From Thiomonas intermedia (lineage in GTDB: Bacteria > Pseudomonadota > Gammaproteobacteria > Burkholderiales > Burkholderiaceae_C): DNA of 64,000 nucleotides. This document shows, one piece after another, positions 1-8,826 of the stretch (its first letter is position 1; each line of letters starts with the position of its first letter). Position numbers and translations under genes: made by a program. The DNA lies in NCBI RefSeq assembly GCF_002028405.1, contig NZ_CP020046.1, positions 1,364,001 through 1,428,000 on the forward strand. The letters are read 5' to 3'. The notes under the pieces were generated by a model. That model did no database searches, had not been told where the DNA came from, and saw only the letters and a program-made list of their open reading frames with translations.

Positions 1-37
1 CTTCGAGCAGGGTGAACCCACGGGAGGTTGCCCCCAC
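1..37 (-). CDS. gspI: Type II secretion minor pseudopilin, N-terminal fragment (probable GspI)
   Basis: Only the first dozen codons lie in the window. On the minus strand they read RGFTLLE, the prepilin peptidase cleavage box that begins type II and type IV pilins. The gene lies downstream of gspG and gspH in the same direction, so by the usual gspG-H-I order it should be gspI; this is inferred from order. No ATG is visible. The nearest plausible start is a GTG at 35-37, giving the leader VGATSRG, and that GTG is itself part of the GC-rich repeat that fills the gap to gspH. Start assignment is uncertain. Confidence 0.55.
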   Translation of the reverse strand, partial: MGATSRGFTLLE

Positions 38-242
38 GCTTGCCGCTGACGCGGCGGCGCTGCCCCCGAGGGGGCTGGCCCAGCCTTGGGGCGGCCCGGC
101 GGCCGGGCCGTTGCCCCCACACTTGCCGCTGGCGCGGCGGCGCTGCCCCCCGAGGGGGCTGGCCCAGCCTTGGGGCGGCCCGGCGGCCGGGCCGTTGCCC
201 CCACACCTGCCGCTGGCGCAGCGGCGCTGCCCCCCGAGGGGG
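28..242. repeat. Tandem GC-rich repeat, type A (about 83 bp, 2.6 copies)
   Basis: Copies begin at 28, 111 and 195 with the same TTGCCCCCAC sequence, so the period is 83 then 84 bp. Each unit holds GCTTGCCGCTG-like sequence, a GCGGCGGCGCTG stretch, CCCCGAGGGGG and a CGGCCGGGCCG end. The third copy stops after CCGAGGGGG, where a different element (type B, 249-326) follows, and the end of a type A unit resumes near 339-359. The block therefore looks like a mosaic in which B interrupts A. It occupies the space between gspH and gspI, genes that are normally packed tightly. No protein-coding signal of its own is seen. Confidence 0.85.
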
Positions 243-248
243 CCATCG

Positions 249-326
249 CCACCCCGGCCCTCCCCATAGGCGGGGAGGGCGTGATCACTCCTCCCCCACC
301 TCGTGGGGGAGGTTGGGAGGGGGAGA
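249..326. repeat. GC-rich double-palindrome repeat, type B, copy 1
   Basis: This 78-bp element contains two inverted repeats, CCCTCCCC/GGGGAGGG and CTCCCCCA/TGGGGGAG, and ends in GGTTGGGAGGGGGAGA. An element of exactly the same length lies at 58047-58124 inside gshB; by eye 70 of 78 positions are identical. A shorter remnant of its right end lies just after dppF (about 51306-51321). The organisation resembles the palindromic intergenic repeats common in GC-rich proteobacteria, but no family name is claimed. Confidence 0.88.
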
Positions 327-401
327 AACCCGTCTTCGGGCGGCCCGGCGACGGGGCCGACGCCCTCAATGAGCGCGCTGGAACGCGAAGGGGCCCGCGC
401 G

Positions 402-1037
402 TCATGATCGGCTGCGGCTGACGACGAAGGGCGCGAAGCCGTCGGACTGAATGCGGTCGCGCTCGGCGCCATCGGACAGCACGATCTCGATCGGGCCGCC
501 CACCGGCTCGGAGCCGAACAGCAGCCAGCTCGGCGGCGTACCCAGACTGCGCACCCCGCCCTCGCGCAGATGCACCGTCACCATTCCTGCGGAATAGGCC
601 GCCTCGCGCGGCTGGCCGCCCAGCGCACTGCGCCAATCCTGAGGCGCGACGTCATGCTCGCCGCCCAGCCATGGCCACAGGCGCGGACGCAGCAAATCGG
701 AATCCACCGGCTCCCAGCCCTGCGGCCCGATCTGCACGAAGGCATAGCCCGTCGGCCCGCTGGCCCAGGCCAGGGGCACGCCGGTCTCCGCCGCATGTTG
801 ACGGGCCGCGTCGAACAGGGCCGAGAGTCGCTGCGCTTCGCGCTGCATCTGCGCATTCTCGGAGGGTGGCAGGGCAAACGCCGCCAGCGCGGTGACCATC
901 CCGACGATGATCAGCGCCACCAGCATCTCCAGCAAAGTGAATCCCCTGGAAGGCCCCCACCGCGCTTGTCGCCAACGCGGCGGCGCCAGCCCGAAGACGC
1001 CGTTGCTGGACTTACTGCCAGCTTCCGATGTCGGCAT
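402..1037 (-). CDS. gspH: Type II secretion minor pseudopilin GspH
   Basis: A predicted pseudopilin of 211 residues that would join the inner-membrane pseudopilus of the type II secretion system. It has the prepilin peptidase motif RG-FTLLEML followed by a hydrophobic helix (about residues 33-55) and a globular C-terminal part ending in [11 protein letters not shown], fitting GspH by order after gspG. The only in-frame ATG upstream is at 1037, overlapping the end of gspG by 26 bp behind a GGAGAGG ribosome site. This makes the leader peptide 32 residues, much longer than usual. The last part of the leader ([16 protein letters not shown]) is encoded by a diverged copy of the type A repeat. Confidence 0.8.
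   Translation of the reverse strand: MPTSEAGSKSSNGVFGLAPPRWRQARWGPSRGFTLLEMLVALIIVGMVTALAAFALPPSENAQMQREAQRLSALFDAARQHAAETGVPLAWASGPTGYAFVQIGPQGWEPVDSDLLRPRLWPWLGGEHDVAPQDWRSALGGQPREAAYSAGMVTVHLREGGVRSLGTPPSWLLFGSEPVGGPIEIVLSDGAERDRIQSDGFAPFVVSRSRS
953..994. repeat. Diverged type A repeat inside the gspH leader region
   Basis: GCCCCCAC at 953-960, followed by GCTTGTCGCC, ACGCGGCGGCG and CAGCCCGA, parallels the first half of the type A units at 28-242. Read on the minus strand it encodes the stretch just before the prepilin cleavage box of GspH. The homology is judged by eye and is weaker than between the tandem copies. Confidence 0.5.
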
Positions 1038-1473
1038 TGGCCCCCTCTCCGCCGGGTTTGCCGTCTGCGCCATAGCTGAACACGTCCACCGGGCCCTTCA
1101 CGCCCGGATTGAGGTACTCATACGCGTTGCCCCAAGGATCGGTCGGGAGTTTTTCGAGGTAGGGCTTCCAGTTGTTCGGGATCGGGGGGGTGGTCGGCTT
1201 GACCACCAGCGCCTGCAAACCCTGCTGCTGGCTGGGATAGATGCCGTTGTCGAGCTTGTACAGCTTGAGCGCCTGCATCAGGGTGGCGATATCCGTCTTG
1301 GCGGCGGTCTGACGCGCCTCGTCGGTGCGGCCCATGATGTTGGGCACGATGAGCGCGGCCAGCACCCCCATGATGACCAGGACCACCATGAGCTCGATCA
1401 AGGTGAACCCCCTGGCCTTGCGCAGGGCAGCGTGCCCGGGGGGCGCGGCAAGAACCATCAAACCATCCTTCAT
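1012..1473 (-). CDS. gspG: Type II secretion major pseudopilin GspG
   Basis: The major pseudopilin of the type II secretion pseudopilus, 153 residues. The cleavage box [21 protein letters not shown] starts at residue 22, and the mature part carries the conserved GspG features: the [15 protein letters not shown] helix, the [15 protein letters not shown] segment and the C-terminal DPWGNAY and [17 protein letters not shown] segments that form the calcium site in this family. The ATG at 1473 has AAGGTGA upstream; a second Met at 1458 would shorten the leader from 22 to 17 residues. It overlaps gspH and is divergent from gspC. Confidence 0.95.
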   Translation of the reverse strand: MKDGLMVLAAPPGHAALRKARGFTLIELMVVLVIMGVLAALIVPNIMGRTDEARQTAAKTDIATLMQALKLYKLDNGIYPSQQQGLQALVVKPTTPPIPNNWKPYLEKLPTDPWGNAYEYLNPGVKGPVDVFSYGADGKPGGEGANADIGSWQ

Positions 1474-1587
1474 CGACTTCACCTTTCGAGACACGCCGGG
1501 CCATGTCCGGCCATTTTCATCCCCTCGGGGGATGCCGCCGCCATGGGGCCGCCCGGGAACGCGCGCTGAGCGGATAATAAAGGCCTC

Positions 1588-2190
1588 ATGTTGCGAACCT
1601 CGATCCCATTCCCCGCCATGAACAGTGCCTCTGCGCACCGCAGTCGGCAGGTGGCCCTGATGCTCGGCGTCCTGCTGGCGTTCGCCTGCGCGGCGCTTGC
1701 CGTCACCTGGGTGTTGCGACTGGTGGCGTCGCCGCAGACGGTTCCGGCCGGTGCGCAGCTCATCGGCGCGCTCTCGCCCGAACAGGCCGCGCGGCAGGCG
1801 GCAAGGCTGTTCGGCGCCGAACCGGTGGGCGCGGCCAGTGCCGCCCCGTCCGCGCCGAGCAGGTTTCGTCTGTACGGCGTGATTGCCGGAGGTGACAGCG
1901 GCTCGGCGCTGATCGGCGTCGATGGCAAACCGCCTCGCGCCGTCCGCGTGGGCGACCCCGTCGCACCTGGCATCGTGCTGCACGCCACCGGCTACAAAAT
2001 CGTCTGGCTCGATTACAACGGCACACGCCAGGAGCTGAAGATGGATCCGCAGCACGCCTTCTCCTCCAATAGGGGCTTCAATCCGCCAAGCTTCGCGCAG
2101 CGCCCCCAGCCGTTCCCGCAGCCCCCCCTGGCGGCACCGGGCATAGCGCCGGCCCAGGTGACGCCAGCCACAACGGACAACGAGCGGTAA
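1588..2190 (+). CDS. gspC: Type II secretion inner-membrane protein GspC
   Basis: Inner-membrane component that links the assembly platform to the outer-membrane secretin. The 200-residue product has one N-terminal membrane helix (about residues 21-43), a variable linker, then the homology region FRLYGVIAG with [18 protein letters not shown], and a Pro/Gln-rich tail. It has no PDZ domain, as in many betaproteobacterial GspC proteins. AAAGG lies 4 bp before the ATG at 1588; an internal Met at 1618 is an alternative start. Divergent from gspG with 114 bp between them, so both operons probably share a control region. The other gsp genes lie outside the window. Confidence 0.85.
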   Translation: MLRTSIPFPAMNSASAHRSRQVALMLGVLLAFACAALAVTWVLRLVASPQTVPAGAQLIGALSPEQAARQAARLFGAEPVGAASAAPSAPSRFRLYGVIAGGDSGSALIGVDGKPPRAVRVGDPVAPGIVLHATGYKIVWLDYNGTRQELKMDPQHAFSSNRGFNPPSFAQRPQPFPQPPLAAPGIAPAQVTPATTDNER

Positions 2191-2289
2191 GGCCTTGCCG
2201 CACACGCTGCCCCATGCGTCGCAAGGCGGGCTTCTGCGCGGCTTGGGTTCTGACAACGACAGCTCCTTACAGGACGCAAATCAACCCGC

Positions 2290-2319
2290 TGTACCCCATG
2301 CGGGCGCGCTTTTTATAAT
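2290..2319 (+). promoter_or_regulatory. Probable sigma-70 promoter for fmdB-DUF502-aspS
   Basis: A perfect TATAAT -10 element lies at 2314-2319, with a weak -35 (TGTACC) 18 bp upstream at 2290-2295. Transcription would start near 2326, about 80 bp before fmdB. Only the -10 box is convincing. Confidence 0.55.
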
Positions 2320-2407
2320 GCGGCCATTGTCTGGCGCCATTTGAGCCTCATCTTGGGCAGAGAAACCTGCCCATTGCGGCGCCTTCCGATTTCACGGGAT
2401 TTCCATC

Positions 2408-2695
2408 ATGCCGATCTACGCCTACAAATGTGATGCCTGCGGCCACACCATGGACGCGCTGCAAAAAATGTCAGACGCGCCGCTGACCGACTGCCCGCAT
2501 TGCGGCAAACCGGCGCTGCACAAACAGGTCACTGCCGCCGGATTCCAGCTCAAGGGTTCGGGCTGGTATGCCACTGACTTCAAGGGCGGCGGCGGCGCCA
2601 GCGCCACGGCGGCTCCTGCTGCGGCCGCGGCCTCTTCCTCTTCTTCAGACAGTGCGGCGCCCGCCGCGTGCGGAGCTTCGTGCGCCTGCCATTGA
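2408..2695 (+). CDS. FmdB-family zinc ribbon protein
   Basis: A 95-residue protein whose first 60 residues form the FmdB/CxxC zinc ribbon: MPIYAYKCDACG with Cys at 8 and 11 and a second pair at 29 and 32 (CPHC), then the conserved GFQLKGSGWYATDF segment. The tail is rich in Ala and Ser and ends in CGASCACH, a second possible metal-binding cluster. The family is annotated as regulatory on weak grounds; its molecular role is not established. It is the first gene of a likely operon with the DUF502 gene and aspS. Confidence 0.9.
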   Translation: MPIYAYKCDACGHTMDALQKMSDAPLTDCPHCGKPALHKQVTAAGFQLKGSGWYATDFKGGGGASATAAPAAAAASSSSSDSAAPAACGASCACH

Positions 2696-2804
2696 TGGTT
2701 CGCAGGGCCGGACGGCCCTCCGCCAGGGCGCTCGGCTCGCTGAAGCGGCCCTGCCCTTTCCCTGACCTCCAAGCCTTCCGCACTCCGGAAGGCTGTTTCG
2801 TTCC

Positions 2805-3443
2805 ATGAGCCTGAAAAGCATTTTCATCGCGGGCATGCTGGTCTGGCTGCCGCTGACCATCACCATCTGGGTGCTGTGGCAGTTGCTGGCCGTGTTCGAT
2901 GGCATCTTCCGGGCCATGGTCAGCGCGCTGAGCACGGTGGCGCCCAGCCTGGCCCCGGCGCTGGACAAGCTGGTGAACATTCCCGGCGTGGGTGTGGTGT
3001 TGGTGCTGGCGGCCATTTTTCTCACCGGCCTGGCCGTGGCCAATATGGTCGGGCAGTGGTGGCTGGCCCGCTGGGACGGGCTGATGGCCCGCATTCCGCT
3101 GGTCAAGACGATCTACAGCAGCGTCAAGCAGGTGTCGGACACACTGTTTTCGAGCAGCGGCAACGCCTTCCGCAAAGCCCTGCTGGTGCAGTACCCGCAC
3201 CAGGGCGCATGGACGATCGCGTTCATGACGGGCACGCCCGGCGGCGAAGTGGCCGAGCACCTGCAGGGCGATCATGTCAGCGTCTATGTGCCGACCACCC
3301 CCAACCCGACTTCCGGCTTTTTTCTGATGTTGCCGCGCAGCGAGGTGATCGAGCTGCAGATGAGCGTGGACACTGCGCTCAAATACATCATTTCCATGGG
3401 CGTGGTCGTGCCTGGCGGCCCCAGCAATCCGCAGGTGCACTGA
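2805..3443 (+). CDS. DUF502 family inner-membrane protein
   Basis: The 212-residue product begins with a membrane helix ([20 protein letters not shown]) and has a second around residues 63-83. The C-terminal half carries the family signature [19 protein letters not shown] and [17 protein letters not shown]. Function is unknown; the family is conserved beside aspS in Burkholderiales. It lies 109 bp after fmdB and 80 bp before aspS on the same strand, so co-transcription is likely. Confidence 0.88.
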   Translation: MSLKSIFIAGMLVWLPLTITIWVLWQLLAVFDGIFRAMVSALSTVAPSLAPALDKLVNIPGVGVVLVLAAIFLTGLAVANMVGQWWLARWDGLMARIPLVKTIYSSVKQVSDTLFSSSGNAFRKALLVQYPHQGAWTIAFMTGTPGGEVAEHLQGDHVSVYVPTTPNPTSGFFLMLPRSEVIELQMSVDTALKYIISMGVVVPGGPSNPQVH

Positions 3444-3523
3444 GCGCCGACGTCCCCATCCTTCCTCTCCTGCCCCCTGCGCGCCGAAGCCGCAGGACCG
3501 TTTTCCGAAAGTACCTCTCCAAC

Positions 3524-5323
3524 ATGAGTCTGCGTAGCCAATATTGCGGTCAGGTGACCGAAGCCCAAATGGGGCAAACCGTGTCGTTGTGCGGCTGGGT
3601 GCATCGCCGCCGCGATCACGGCGGAGTCATCTTCATCGACCTGCGCGACCGCGAAGGCCTGGTGCAGGTCGTGTGCGACCCCGACCGCGCCGCCATGTTC
3701 GCCGCGGCCGAAGGTCTGCGCAACGAGTTCTGCGTGCAGGTGCAGGGCCTGGTGCGGCCACGGCCTGCTGGCACCGAAAACGAGGGCATGACCTCGGGCA
3801 AGATCGAGGTGCTGTGCCATGACATCACCGTGCTCAATGCCTCGGTCACGCCGCCGTTCCAGCTCGACGACGACAACCTGTCCGAGACCACGCGGCTGAC
3901 CCATCGCGTGCTCGACCTGCGCCGTCCGCAGATGCAGCACAACCTCAAGCTGCGCTACCGGGTTGCGATGGCGGTGCGCCGCTTCCTCGACGCCCAGGGC
4001 TTCATCGACATCGAAACGCCCATGCTCACCAAGAGCACGCCCGAAGGCGCGCGCGATTACCTGGTTCCCAGCCGTGTGCACGATGGCGAGTTCTTCGCCC
4101 TGCCGCAGTCGCCCCAGTTGTTCAAGCAGATGCTCATGGTCTCGGGTTTCGACCGTTATTACCAGATCACCAAGTGCTTCCGCGACGAAGACCTGCGCGC
4201 CGACCGCCAGCCCGAGTTCACCCAGATCGACTGCGAGACCTCCTTCCTGAATGAGCAGGAGATCCGCGACCTGTTCGAGACCATGATCCGCGGCGTGTTC
4301 AAGGACGTGCTCGGCGTGGAGCTGGCCAACCCCTACCCGGTCATGCCCTATGGCGAGGCCATGGCCCGATTCGGCTCCGACAAGCCGGACCTGCGCGTCA
4401 AGATGGAGTTCACCGAACTCACCGACGTGATGGGCGACGTGGACTTCAAGGTGTTCTCCGGCCCGGCCACCACCCCCGGCGGCCGCGTGGTCGCGCTGCG
4501 CGTGCCCGGCGGCGGCGAGATGAGCCGCAGCGAAATCGACGCCTACACCGACTTCGTCAAGATTTACGGCGCCAAGGGCCTGGCCTGGATCAAGGTCAAC
4601 GACGTGAGCAAAGGCCGCGACGGTCTGCAGTCGCCCATCGTCAAGAACCTGCACGACGCCGCGATAGCCGCCATCCTTGCGCGCAGCGGCGCGCAGAACG
4701 GCGACCTGCTGTTCTTCGGCGCCGACAAGTCCAAGATCGTGGCCGACGCCATCGGCGCCCTGCGGGTCAAGATCGGCCACAGTGATTTCGGCAAGAGCCA
4801 CGGCCTGTTCGAGAACGTCTGGAAACCGCTCTGGGTCGTCGACTTCCCCATGTTCGAGTTCGACGAGGACAACCAGCGCTGGGCCGCCGTGCACCACCCC
4901 TTCACCGCACCGAAGGACGGCCATGAAGAACTGATGGACAGCGCCCCCGAGAAGTGCATCGCCAAGGCCTACGACATGGTGCTCAACGGCTGGGAGATCG
5001 GCGGCGGCTCGGTGCGCATCCACCGCGCCGAAGTGCAGAGCAAGGTGTTCTCGGCCTTGAAGATCGCCCCCGACGAGGCCCGCGCCAAATTCGGCTTCCT
5101 GCTCGACGCCCTGCAGTACGGCGCCCCGCCGCACGGCGGCATCGCCTTCGGCCTGGACCGCATCGTCACCATGATGACGGGCGCCCAGAGCATCCGCGAC
5201 GTCATCGCCTTCCCCAAGACCCAGCGCGCCCAGTGCCTGCTGACCAACGCGCCCAGCCCGGTCGATGAGAAGCAGTTGAAGGAGTTGCACATCCGCCTGC
5301 GCAATCCGCAGCCGGGGATGTGA
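3524..5323 (+). CDS. aspS: Aspartyl-tRNA synthetase
   Basis: Charges tRNA-Asp with aspartate in the cytoplasm. The 599-residue product is the bacterial type: N-terminal OB-fold anticodon-binding domain ([20 protein letters not shown]), class II catalytic core ([18 protein letters not shown]), an inserted GAD domain in the middle and the class II motif 3 [14 protein letters not shown] near the C terminus. The start at 3524 (MSLRSQYCG) matches the family; the frame stays open upstream without homology. In many Burkholderiales aspS is followed by nudB, an EEP-family gene and clsB; here those three sit at the far right of the window instead. Whether the enzyme also acts on tRNA-Asn cannot be told from the window. 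Confidence 0.97.
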   Translation: MSLRSQYCGQVTEAQMGQTVSLCGWVHRRRDHGGVIFIDLRDREGLVQVVCDPDRAAMFAAAEGLRNEFCVQVQGLVRPRPAGTENEGMTSGKIEVLCHDITVLNASVTPPFQLDDDNLSETTRLTHRVLDLRRPQMQHNLKLRYRVAMAVRRFLDAQGFIDIETPMLTKSTPEGARDYLVPSRVHDGEFFALPQSPQLFKQMLMVSGFDRYYQITKCFRDEDLRADRQPEFTQIDCETSFLNEQEIRDLFETMIRGVFKDVLGVELANPYPVMPYGEAMARFGSDKPDLRVKMEFTELTDVMGDVDFKVFSGPATTPGGRVVALRVPGGGEMSRSEIDAYTDFVKIYGAKGLAWIKVNDVSKGRDGLQSPIVKNLHDAAIAAILARSGAQNGDLLFFGADKSKIVADAIGALRVKIGHSDFGKSHGLFENVWKPLWVVDFPMFEFDEDNQRWAAVHHPFTAPKDGHEELMDSAPEKCIAKAYDMVLNGWEIGGGSVRIHRAEVQSKVFSALKIAPDEARAKFGFLLDALQYGAPPHGGIAFGLDRIVTMMTGAQSIRDVIAFPKTQRAQCLLTNAPSPVDEKQLKELHIRLRNPQPGM

Positions 5324-5337
5324 CGCCGAGGCTCAGC

Positions 5338-6225
5338 TCAATAGCGATAGCAGGGGCTGAGCGCGGCTTGGGTGGACCTGGCGGAATCGGCCAGAGAGAT
5401 CTGCCCCTGCAGGCTGCCATCGATGCGCAGGTAGGACGCGTCGGCCAGCCGCGCGAGTTTGTCGGTCGTGGCGGTACGGCCGCGATGCGCCAGCCACAAG
5501 GGCAGATCGGAACCCGCCACGTTGGCAATCCACAGCTTCGGGTCATTGGCGTTCTGCCACATCGGCACGTTGACCGTCCATCCGCGGAAACCGAAGGTCA
5601 GCGTCAAGGGTCCGGATGGCAACGGAGTCTGGGTCAGCATGGCCAGCAGCGGCGTCCCTTGCTCGCAGAACATCAGCAACTTGGCAATCGACGAATTGAT
5701 CGGTGTGGCCACCGCCATCAGCGGGCGACCCGGGGATTGGCGCGTCGTCCAGGCCGGAGCATTGGCACCAGGCAGATCGGCTTTGGCAATGGCGTAGTCG
5801 CTACCACTCCATTGCCAGACCGGGCTGTCATCGAATTGCAGATCGTGCATGCCATGGTGCTGGCTGGGGAGGACGGTGAGGTTGCCCTGAAAGTTGGGGA
5901 GCCCGATGGATTGACTGGAGTAGCCGGACGGTGTGGCGAGCACGATCACGCCGGAACATCCTGTGCTGCCGCAGAAGTCGCTGACTTGATACCAGACGAT
6001 CAGATCCGGACGTCCATCACCGTTGAGATCGGCTTGCCCGAGGGTGTAGGCCATTTTGTGCGGACCGACCTCCGCGAAATCGCTTGCGGCTGCCCGGCGA
6101 ATGGCGGCAGACTGGGCCGGGGTAGGCTTGGCACCAAAAGCTACGGATAAGCTTGACGCCCTTGTCGCGAAGGGTGTCAGGCAGAAGGCCGCCGCCAGTA
6201 ACAGACGTAGCCATGAGGTCTTCAT
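5338..6225 (-). CDS. Exported protein with an EF-hand/FG-GAP-like calcium loop
   Basis: A 295-residue protein with a clear signal peptide (MKTSWLRLLLAAAFCLTPFA, cleavage near TRASS). Residues 66-74 read DLNGDGRPD, a calcium-binding loop as found in FG-GAP and dockerin-like repeats, followed by LIVWYQ. Four or more Cys residues in the mature part suggest disulfides in the periplasm or outside. The frame extends upstream, but the Met at 6225 starts the signal sequence. It is the last gene of a leftward cluster of exported proteins and ends 14 bp from the end of aspS, which converges on it. I do not recognise a named family. Confidence 0.75.
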   Translation of the reverse strand: MKTSWLRLLLAAAFCLTPFATRASSLSVAFGAKPTPAQSAAIRRAAASDFAEVGPHKMAYTLGQADLNGDGRPDLIVWYQVSDFCGSTGCSGVIVLATPSGYSSQSIGLPNFQGNLTVLPSQHHGMHDLQFDDSPVWQWSGSDYAIAKADLPGANAPAWTTRQSPGRPLMAVATPINSSIAKLLMFCEQGTPLLAMLTQTPLPSGPLTLTFGFRGWTVNVPMWQNANDPKLWIANVAGSDLPLWLAHRGRTATTDKLARLADASYLRIDGSLQGQISLADSARSTQAALSPCYRY

Positions 6226-6259
6226 ATCGCGGAGCAACCAATTTGCGGGATGTCGGTGT

Positions 6260-6994
6260 TCAGGATGCGGGCACATCCACTCGTGCCAGAGTCGTGCCAT
6301 CCCTGGCGCGTAGTTCGTAGTGTTCGACGGCGGAAAGCACCGCGCCGCCATCCGCGCCGGGTTGCACACCGGTGATGCGCACCAGCACCTCCAGGGTGGC
6401 GCCGCCGTTCACCCGGTCGCGGATGGCCTGCGCAGCATCGGGCGGCACCGACCAGTGCTGAGCGGCCTCGCCGTTGGTGAACTGCAGGTTCACGGTCTGC
6501 CTGCGCGCCTGGAACGTCACTTGCGAGCTGGGCGACAGGGCGCCTACGGTGAATTCCTTGTAAGTCGGGTCGTAGTCGCTGAGGTTGGCGCTACCGAGTG
6601 TGAACCGGATGCGGCCGATGTCGCGCACGGCGGCGAGGCCAGCGGCGATCTCAGCCCGCACCGCCAGCCGCTGCGCGGCCTTGTCGGCGGGCCGGGCTTC
6701 GCTCACGCGCCTGTCATCCTCCACCCACTGATCGATCGGCGGTGGAATGCCTGCGAGTGTGTTGTACAGGTACACCATGGTCATCTTGTCGGGGTTAGTC
6801 AGCGTGCGGGTGCGCCCAGCCAGCGGAGCAACCGCCTGGGCGGGCTGTGGAGCAGGCGCGGGCAGGGCCACGGCGGCCGCACCAGGCCCCGGCTCGGTCG
6901 AGACCGCCGTGGTCTCGGCGCGACCGCAACCCCCGATTGATGCGGCAAGCGAAATGCCACCGACGAGCGTCACCAGGGCCGTCACGACACGCAT
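6260..6994 (-). CDS. Putative lipoprotein of unknown function
   Basis: A 244-residue protein with an N-terminal signal and a lipobox ending in GGC at Cys23, so it is expected to be anchored in the envelope. After an Ala/Pro-rich linker it has a conserved-looking domain starting near MTMVYLYNTLAGIPPP and ending at HYELRARDGTTLARVDVPAS. No enzyme motif is visible. It lies 34 bp upstream of the FG-GAP-like gene and 10 bp downstream of the next lipoprotein gene, all leftward, which suggests one transcript. Confidence 0.72.
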   Translation of the reverse strand: MRVVTALVTLVGGISLAASIGGCGRAETTAVSTEPGPGAAAVALPAPAPQPAQAVAPLAGRTRTLTNPDKMTMVYLYNTLAGIPPPIDQWVEDDRRVSEARPADKAAQRLAVRAEIAAGLAAVRDIGRIRFTLGSANLSDYDPTYKEFTVGALSPSSQVTFQARRQTVNLQFTNGEAAQHWSVPPDAAQAIRDRVNGGATLEVLVRITGVQPGADGGAVLSAVEHYELRARDGTTLARVDVPAS

Positions 6995-7004
6995 GATTGA
7001 TCCC

Positions 7005-8000
7005 TCACAGCGAAGGCGCCTTGGCGTCCTTCGAGGCTTTCTGCACCTCTTGCGCCTGTCGCTGCTGATCGCCTTGTCGCAAACCCTGCTCTGTGGCGGC
7101 GATCATCTTGTAGCCCCCGGACTGGTCCATCACGCCAACCTGAAGGCGGTCGACCAGAGCATGGTTGTCGCGTACGGCGATGATGTTCGCGGCCACGGCG
7201 ATGCCGCAGTCGGGTGACAGATTGGCTCCCTGATCCGGATCTGCAACGCCCGTACAACGGTCGTAAAGAGGCGAGGTTTCTGGAATGCGGCGGCCCAGTG
7301 GGTCGTAAGCCCACACCAACGTCGTGAAAACCGACCGGTAGCCCGACTGCGTGGACATGGTGCGTGTGGGATCGCCGTATTTCTTGATCAGCGCCGCCTT
7401 TACCGTATCGACTGTGGGGGTCTGATCCGAGGCGAAACGCTCTTCTCGCGCTACGCTCAGGACATGCTCCTGGCCGGGAAGGCCCATGGTGCCGACAAAC
7501 CATTTCACCTGCCCGGGTTTGAGATCTTCGCGCACCGCGTTCATGCCGCGCGCCGTGGCCTCGGCTTCCATTTCCTTGATGATCTCCTTGCCGGTCTTGA
7601 AGACCTTGGGTTCCGCAAAACGAGCGATGAATCCCTGGCGGACTTTTTGACCGTAAGTGTTGATGTTGAATCCTCGACCGTTTTCGGCCGTGACGACAAG
7701 CAGATCGTTGCTGCACATCACCAGATTGGCAGCCTCTTCGTAAGTCAACCCTGGGCGCACTCCGATCACATCATCCGTTGGCACATTGGCACCGGGTGCC
7801 GCAGTTGTGAGTTTGGCCGGACATTGCAGATCGCCACGCGCTTCCTTGGCCACCTGCTCGGCAGTGGCGTTCTGGTCGGACTGCACCGCAGTGGTCTGCC
7901 CTGCACCCGTTGCGGTTACGGGCTTGTCTGGCTTGCTGCAGGCAGCGAGCACCAGGGCCATAGCGAGGATTGGAAGGGTTTGTCGACAAAGCACGGGCAT
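7005..8000 (-). CDS. Putative lipoprotein of unknown function
   Basis: 331 residues. The signal peptide MPVLCRQTLPILAMALVLAAC ends in a classic LAAC lipobox, followed by a Thr/Gln-rich linker. The mature domain contains VIGVRPGLTYEEAANLVMC, a pattern seen in small periplasmic folding domains of unknown role, and a helical Gln/Lys-rich C terminus (about residues 295-331) that may form a coiled coil. The Met at 8000 is chosen because it starts the signal peptide. Part of the leftward envelope cluster; no family name is recognised. Confidence 0.72.
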   Translation of the reverse strand: MPVLCRQTLPILAMALVLAACSKPDKPVTATGAGQTTAVQSDQNATAEQVAKEARGDLQCPAKLTTAAPGANVPTDDVIGVRPGLTYEEAANLVMCSNDLLVVTAENGRGFNINTYGQKVRQGFIARFAEPKVFKTGKEIIKEMEAEATARGMNAVREDLKPGQVKWFVGTMGLPGQEHVLSVAREERFASDQTPTVDTVKAALIKKYGDPTRTMSTQSGYRSVFTTLVWAYDPLGRRIPETSPLYDRCTGVADPDQGANLSPDCGIAVAANIIAVRDNHALVDRLQVGVMDQSGGYKMIAATEQGLRQGDQQRQAQEVQKASKDAKAPSL

Positions 8001-8038
8001 GGCAGTCTCCGAAGGGTGGAATGGCAGGAATCCGCGGC

Positions 8039-8356
8039 TCATTGCTTGCAAAGTTTTCCGTACATCGCGCCGCCATTGAGGCAGTCACCGTCGAGCTTGA
8101 AGACTTGACCGACACCTTGCGGGAACATCACCTTCACCTTGCCATCTTCCACGGTGTAGGAACCCTCCATCGCTGCCATGCCGCCCATGAGCTCAATGTC
8201 CACCTTGCCGCCTGACTTGAAGGTGAACTGTGCTCCGTCCGATTCTTTCCCGTAGGTCCCGGAGAGATGGCTTCCGCAACTGCCCAGCAAAGCGGCAAGG
8301 CTTAGTCCACTGAGCAGAAAGGCGACTCTGCGGATCGGTCTGGAATGCGTTGTCAT
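8039..8356 (-). CDS. Small lipoprotein, paralogue of the next gene
   Basis: 105 residues with a signal peptide and the lipobox LLGSC. The mature part is a single beta-rich domain beginning SGTYGKESDGAQFTF and ending GDCLNGGAMYGKLCKQ. It aligns by eye with the adjacent gene at 8415-8750: both start GTY, share an F..DG/GG..V strand and a Y.(I/V)..(G/N).V strand, and end in a cysteine-bounded loop closing with CKQ. The start at 8356 begins the signal peptide. Likely arose by tandem duplication. Role unknown. Confidence 0.7.
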   Translation of the reverse strand: MTTHSRPIRRVAFLLSGLSLAALLGSCGSHLSGTYGKESDGAQFTFKSGGKVDIELMGGMAAMEGSYTVEDGKVKVMFPQGVGQVFKLDGDCLNGGAMYGKLCKQ

Positions 8357-8414
8357 GATGAAACCCTCCATGAGACGTGGTGCGCCGGATTGACCCAAAG
8401 ACATGTCGGCATCA

Positions 8415-8750
8415 TCAGTTCTGCTGCTTGCAATACACGCCGTGCATATTGCTTTCTCCGGTGCCGACCAGGCAACCGTCGTCGCGCATGTTCAGGTTGT
8501 GCGGCCACTGGTTGATCTGCAGCCTCACCTGGTTGTCAACGATCTTGTAGCCGTGCGGACTCAACGGCTTGCCGCTGAACGACGCCACAACGGTACCGTC
8601 CGGCGAGAAGGTGAGCCGGTCGTAGGTGTAGCTCTGTTCGCCATTGGGCAGGTATGTGCCGTCCAGGGTTTTGTTGCCGCAGCCAGACAGCATGCCGACT
8701 ATGAGCGCTGCCGCGACGCACAGCCAGATCATGGGGATACGTTGATACAT
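8415..8750 (-). CDS. Small lipoprotein, paralogue of the previous gene
   Basis: 111 residues with an N-terminal hydrophobic signal (IPMIWLCVAAALIVGML) and the lipobox LSGC. The mature domain runs from LDGTYLPNGEQSYTYDRLTF to DGCLVGTGESNMHGVYCKQQN and parallels its neighbour at 8039-8356, including the two Cys residues near the C terminus that could form a disulfide. The Met at 8750 begins the signal. Small GTY-starting lipoproteins like these are common in proteobacterial envelopes without an assigned role. Confidence 0.7.
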   Translation of the reverse strand: MYQRIPMIWLCVAAALIVGMLSGCGNKTLDGTYLPNGEQSYTYDRLTFSPDGTVVASFSGKPLSPHGYKIVDNQVRLQINQWPHNLNMRDDGCLVGTGESNMHGVYCKQQN

Positions 8751-8826
8751 GGCTTCTCCATATGGCCGGCACACGACGAAGCGCATTCGCGCCCTGCTGT
8801 CCGGCCGCAGTGTTCACATTGACGAA

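Noticed and set aside
28-242. CRISPR array
   Set aside because: The units are adjacent with no unique spacers, the period is 83-84 bp, and no cas genes are present.
12-421. Pro/Arg-rich frames through the repeat array at the left edge
   Set aside because: Open only because the repeats are GC-rich and of lengths that avoid stops; no start context and no homology.
3284-5290. 668-codon frame opposite aspS
   Set aside because: Shadow of aspS; no signal, motif or ribosome site.
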